Shown here: positions 4,102 through 7,257 of the stretch, in pieces
Layout: each line of letters begins with the position of its first letter
Numbering within the stretch: the first letter of the stretch is position 1
Program-made: the position numbers and the translations under genes
Notes under the pieces: generated by a model
Database searches by the model: none
Told to the model about the DNA's origin: nothing
What the model saw: only the letters and a program-made list of their open reading frames with translations
NCBI GenBank assembly: GCA_016180705.1
Contig: JACPAU010000123.1
Coordinates: 1-7,257 of the forward strand
DNA: 7,257 bases
Direction: 5' to 3'
DNA from: Candidatus Methylomirabilota bacterium
Lineage (GTDB): Bacteria; Methylomirabilota; Methylomirabilia; Methylomirabilales; JACPAU01

Positions 4102-6972
4102 TCAGAGGGCTGCGGCCAGGACCTCGACCAGGTGCCTGGGGCGGCGGCCGGTGGCATGGGCGATCTGCTGGCGGCAGGAGATGCCGGCCGCGACGACCTC
4201 CGTGTCCGGACCGGCCGCCTGGACGGCGGGGATGAGCCGCCGCGCGCCGATGGCGAGGGAGAGGTCGTAGTGCTCCCGCTCGTAGCCGAAGGAGCCGGCC
4301 ATCCCGCAGCAGCCGGAGTCCACCTCCGTTACCTTCGTCCCCGGGAGCAGGCGCAGGACCTGGAGCGAGGGGGCGGAGCCGACCAGGGCCTTCTGATGGC
4401 AGTGCCCGTGGAACAGGATCTCCCGCGGGCCCGGCCGCAGGGCGAGCGGGAGCGCCCCCCGCTCGTGCAGGCCGAGGAGGAATTCCTCGATCAGGAAGAC
4501 GTGGCGGGCGAGGCGCTCCGCCTGCGGGCGCTCTAACAGGTCGGGGTACTCGTCGCGGAAGGTGAGCAGGCAGCTCGGCTCGCACCCGACGATGGGGATC
4601 CCGGCCTCGGCGTAGGGGAGGAGCCGCTCCAGGTTGTCCCGGGCGTTGGCCCGGGCCTCCTCCACCATCCCCTTCGAGATCATCGGCCGGCCGCAGCACC
4701 GCGTCTCCGCCAGGACGACGGTGAACCCGGCGGCCTCCAGGACCCGGACCGCGGCCCGTCCGATCTCCGGGTAGTTGTAGTTCATGAAGGTGTCGTTGAA
4801 GAGGACGACCGGGCCCTGCTCCCCCTTCGGCGCCGCCCCGTTGCGGCGGGCGAACCACTGCGCGAACGTCGGACGCGCAAAGGGCGGGAGGCGGCGCCGG
4901 CGGTCCACCCCCACGAGCTTCTCCATCGCGACGCGGAGCGGGGCGCTGCCGAGCAGCCAGTTCGAGAGGGGGGCCAGCGCGCACCCGAGGCGGGAGAGCG
5001 CCGCGATGTGGCCGAAGACGCGCGCCCGAAGCGGCGTGCCGTGCGCGGCGTGGTAGTGGGCCAGAAACTCGTACTTCAGTTTGGCCATGTCCACGTTGGA
5101 GGGGCACTCGGCCTTGCAGCCCTTGCACTCGAGGCAGAGGTCCAGGACCTCGTACATCCGGCGGCTGGTCAGGGCGTCCGCCGGCAGGTGCCCGTTGATG
5201 GCCGCCCGCAGCGCGTTCGCCCGCCCCCGGGTCGAATCCTCCTCCTCCCGGGTGACCATGTAGGAGGGACACATGGTCCCCTCGAGCTTCTTCTTGCAGA
5301 CGCCGGCCCCGTTGCACAGCTCGATGGCCCGGTCGAAGCCCCCCTCCCGGGCGAAGGAGAAGTAGGTCTTGACCGGCCGCGCCCGGTAGGCGGGCCCGTA
5401 GCGGAGATTCTCCGTCATCGGCGGGGCGTTCACGATCTTCCCGGGATTCATGATCCCGTACGGGTCGAAGGCCGCCTTGACCTCCTGGAAGGCCTTGTAG
5501 AGGGTCGGGCCGAACATCTTCTCGTTCCAGCAGGATCGCGCCAGGCCGTCCCCGTGCTCCGCGCTCATCGCCCCGCCGAAGTCCAGGACCAGGTCGCTCA
5601 CCTGCTCGGCGATGGAGCGCATCTTCTCCACCTCCGGCGCCTGCTTCAGGTCAATGATCGGGCGGATGTGCAGGCAGCCGACCGAGGCGTGGGCGTAGTA
5701 GGCGGCCGTGGTGTCATGCGCCCGGACGATGGCGTCGAACCGGCGGACATACTCCGCGAGGCGCTCCGGGGCCACCGCCGTGTCCTCGACGAAGGCGATG
5801 GGCTTCTTGTCCCCCTTCATGCCCAGGAGAATCCCGAGCCCCGCCTTCCGGACGCGCCAGACGTTCTGCTGCGCCTCGGCCTCCAGGGCCGGCACGATAG
5901 GGGTCGTGAGGCCCGTGCGGCGCAGGCGGGCCTCGAGCGCCTCGACCTTGCCCCGGAGCTCCTCGGGCGAGGTCCCGTAGAACTCCACCAGCAGCAGGGC
6001 CGCCGGGTCCCCTTCGACGAAGGTCATCCGGCGGGAATACTCCAGCGACTCCTTCGTGAGGTCCAGGATGGTCTTGTCCACGAGTTCGACCGCCGACGGG
6101 CCGCATTCCAGGATCGCGGTCGTCGCCTCCATCGCCTCGAACAGCGTGCGGCAGTGCACGATGGCCAGCGCGGTCATCTTCGGCCGAGGGACCAGGTTCA
6201 CCTTGACCTCGACCGTCGCGGCCAGCGTCCCCTCGGAGCCGACCAGGATCTTGGCCAGGTTGAAGGGCTGCCCTTTGATGAACTCGTCGAGGTTGTAGCC
6301 CCCGACCCGCCGCATGATCTTCGGGTACCGGGCCGCGATCTCGTCCCGGTGACGGTCCGCGAGGTCCCGGAGGACGCGGACGACCTGGCCCTCCAGCCCC
6401 CGGGATCGCAGCCGGGTCGCGACCTCCGCCTCCGAGAGGGGCCGCGCGCAGTACCGCTGCCCATCGCTCAGGACGACGGTGAGCTCCCGCACGTGATCAA
6501 TGGTCTTCCCGTACAGGATCGAGCGGGCGCCGGCCGAGTTGTTCCCGATCATCCCGCCGAGGGTGGCCCGGTTGCTGGTGGAGACGTCCGGCGGGAACAT
6601 GAGGCCGGCGGGGCGGAGGTGGGCATTGAGTTCGTCGAGGACCGCGCCCGGCTGGACCCGCGCCCAGCGCTCCTCCGGATTCACCTCCAGGACGCCGCTC
6701 AGGTGCTTGGACATGTCCAGGTGGATGGCCCGGCCGCACGACTGGCCGGCCAGGCTGGTCCCGGCCCCGCGGGGCAGGACCGGCACCCGGTGGCGGGCGG
6801 CGATCTCGATGGTGGCGACGACGTCGTCCGTGTGCCGGGGGATCACCACGCCGAGCGGCTCGATCTCGTAGATGCTGGCGTCGGTGCTGTACAGCACCTT
6901 CGTCATCGGATCGAAGCGGACCTCCCCGGCGATGCGCTGCTCCAGATCGCGAATCACCGCTTCGAGCGCCAT
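4102..6972 (-). CDS. FAD-linked 2-hydroxyacid dehydrogenase fused to Fe-S/CCG subunit (GlcD-GlcF/YdiJ type)
   Basis: A 956-residue fusion of a GlcD-like flavoprotein with a GlcF-like iron-sulfur protein, the architecture of YdiJ and related D-lactate or D-2-hydroxyglutarate dehydrogenases. It should oxidise a D-2-hydroxyacid and send electrons through FAD and Fe-S centres to a membrane acceptor. Domains in order: FAD-binding PCMH fold (about 30-265) with PRGAGTSLAGQ (67-77) and GNNSAGAR (143-150); FAD-oxidase C-terminal domain (about 265-515) with the likely metal and catalytic residues H428, H435, E472 and H473 and the terminal NPGKI (509-513); two 4Fe-4S motif groups, C553/C559/C568 and C613xxC616xxC619xxxC623P; then two cysteine-rich CCG repeats with RCCGRP (758-763), GCEPSC (796-801), HGHCHQ (855-860) and SGCCG (886-890). 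GAGGAG at 6986-6981 lies 8 nt before the ATG. All key cysteines look intact. The substrate cannot be fixed: D-lactate, glycolate and D-2-hydroxyglutarate remain open. Confidence 0.93.
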   Translation of the reverse strand: MALEAVIRDLEQRIAGEVRFDPMTKVLYSTDASIYEIEPLGVVIPRHTDDVVATIEIAARHRVPVLPRGAGTSLAGQSCGRAIHLDMSKHLSGVLEVNPEERWARVQPGAVLDELNAHLRPAGLMFPPDVSTSNRATLGGMIGNNSAGARSILYGKTIDHVRELTVVLSDGQRYCARPLSEAEVATRLRSRGLEGQVVRVLRDLADRHRDEIAARYPKIMRRVGGYNLDEFIKGQPFNLAKILVGSEGTLAATVEVKVNLVPRPKMTALAIVHCRTLFEAMEATTAILECGPSAVELVDKTILDLTKESLEYSRRMTFVEGDPAALLLVEFYGTSPEELRGKVEALEARLRRTGLTTPIVPALEAEAQQNVWRVRKAGLGILLGMKGDKKPIAFVEDTAVAPERLAEYVRRFDAIVRAHDTTAAYYAHASVGCLHIRPIIDLKQAPEVEKMRSIAEQVSDLVLDFGGAMSAEHGDGLARSCWNEKMFGPTLYKAFQEVKAAFDPYGIMNPGKIVNAPPMTENLRYGPAYRARPVKTYFSFAREGGFDRAIELCNGAGVCKKKLEGTMCPSYMVTREEEDSTRGRANALRAAINGHLPADALTSRRMYEVLDLCLECKGCKAECPSNVDMAKLKYEFLAHYHAAHGTPLRARVFGHIAALSRLGCALAPLSNWLLGSAPLRVAMEKLVGVDRRRRLPPFARPTFAQWFARRNGAAPKGEQGPVVLFNDTFMNYNYPEIGRAAVRVLEAAGFTVVLAETRCCGRPMISKGMVEEARANARDNLERLLPYAEAGIPIVGCEPSCLLTFRDEYPDLLERPQAERLARHVFLIEEFLLGLHERGALPLALRPGPREILFHGHCHQKALVGSAPSLQVLRLLPGTKVTEVDSGCCGMAGSFGYEREHYDLSLAIGARRLIPAVQAAGPDTEVVAAGISCRQQIAHATGRRPRHLVEVLAAAL

Positions 6973-6993
6973 GGCGTCGGCTCCTCGGGGCGG

Positions 6994-7023
6994 ATTCTAG
7001 CACGGGAGGCCCGCCCCTGACAG
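6994..7023 (-). promoter_or_regulatory. Sigma-70-like promoter for the FAD/Fe-S dehydrogenase
   Basis: The minus strand reads CTGTCA (7023-7018), an 18-nt spacer, then TAGAAT (6999-6994). The boxes match TTGACA at four and TATAAT at five of six positions. Transcription would start near 6987, just before the GAGGAG ribosome site, giving a very short leader of about 15 nt. Confidence 0.45.
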
Positions 7024-7042
7024 CCCGGCCCCCACGCGGACC

Positions 7043-7071
7043 TGGACCGGGCGGGCGGACTGGTGTAGCAT
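7043..7071 (+). promoter_or_regulatory. Weak sigma-70-like promoter for the right-edge gene
   Basis: TGGACC (7043-7048), a 17-nt spacer and TAGCAT (7066-7071) point rightward toward the membrane protein gene. Each box matches consensus at four of six positions, so in GC-rich DNA this is only a candidate. It is divergent from the dehydrogenase promoter in the same intergenic region. Confidence 0.25.
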
Positions 7072-7105
7072 CGCCGCGTCCCGAGCGCGTGGCAGGGGGG
7101 GGCGG

Positions 7106-7257
7106 GTGCTGGGCGTGATCTTCCATCCCCACTACCCGAAGTGGCTCCTGGGCCTCTTCGCCGCCTGGTGGCTCCTCTGGGCCATCAACCCCCTCATGCT
7201 CCATGACTTCCTGCTGGAGAACGTCCTCACCGTCGTCGGCGCCGTCCTCGTCATCGG
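7106..7257 (+). CDS. Membrane protein, N-terminal fragment (runs off window)
   Basis: The frame from GTG at 7106 stays open to the window edge, giving 50 residues. After a short lead ending in HPHYPKW comes a strongly hydrophobic Trp/Leu-rich segment (about 13-30, LLGLFAAWWLLWAINPL), then MLHDFLLENVL and the start of a second hydrophobic stretch. The pattern of one membrane helix, a short polar turn with D-x-LLEN, then another helix resembles the start of DUF2238/YjdF-type inner-membrane proteins, but this is a recalled impression. The GTG at 7115 is an alternative start; an eight-G run at 7095-7102 may serve as a poor ribosome site. The gene is divergent from the dehydrogenase. The function is unknown. 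Confidence 0.55.
   Translation, partial: MLGVIFHPHYPKWLLGLFAAWWLLWAINPLMLHDFLLENVLTVVGAVLVI

Noticed and set aside
4013..5317. A 434-codon minus-strand open frame overlapping the C-terminal half of the dehydrogenase in another frame
   Set aside because: It is a Pro/Arg/Gly-rich low-complexity translation. The overlapping frame carries the conserved CCG and 4Fe-4S cysteines, so this one is a shadow.
5008..7020. A 670-codon open frame on the plus strand opposite the FAD/Fe-S dehydrogenase
   Set aside because: It is antisense to a gene with intact domain motifs. Its translation is rich in Arg, Gly, Pro, Asp and Val with no family motif, the usual artefact of GC-rich third positions.

Overview
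This is a 7.26 kb, GC-rich, gene-dense bacterial fragment. It carries seven complete genes and one truncated gene, with no RNA gene, mobile element or CRISPR array that I can see. The gene content fits an aerobic or facultative heterotroph: a crotonase-type enoyl-CoA hydratase, a chlorite-dismutase-family haem protein, a double PilZ protein, a large FAD/Fe-S 2-hydroxyacid dehydrogenase and a sigma-54-like promoter. High GC with these families would suit an uncultured soil or subsurface lineage such as Methylomirabilota/Rokubacteria. That placement is only an impression and was not tested.

Layout. Plus strand, 29-1547: an enoyl-CoA hydratase and a Cld/HemQ-family protein, 31 nt apart and probably co-transcribed. 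Minus strand, 6972 down to 1557: the FAD/Fe-S dehydrogenase (6972-4102), a tandem PilZ protein (4005-3265), a Gfo/Idh/MocA oxidoreductase (3225-2206), then two very small cysteine-containing proteins (1954-1757 and 1757-1557) joined by a TGATG stop-start overlap. The two blocks converge at 1547/1557 with only 9 nt between stop codons. At the right edge a plus-strand gene for a membrane protein begins near 7106 and runs off the window, divergent from the dehydrogenase.

Regulation visible in the sequence. The 239-nt gap between the Gfo oxidoreductase and the small proteins holds a near-perfect sigma-54 -24/-12 element (2059-2043, minus strand) aimed at the two small genes. The PilZ gene has no Shine-Dalgarno sequence; a sigma-70-like promoter sits so close to its ATG that the message could be leaderless. 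The dehydrogenase has a sigma-70-like promoter and a good GAGGAG ribosome site.

How the genes may work together. The hydratase acts in acyl-CoA metabolism, and the large dehydrogenase passes electrons from a D-2-hydroxyacid to the respiratory chain. No single pathway ties the window together. The part most worth a second look is the sigma-54-controlled pair of tiny cysteine proteins; the next is the PilZ duplication, whose two copies have lost different halves of the c-di-GMP-binding signature.
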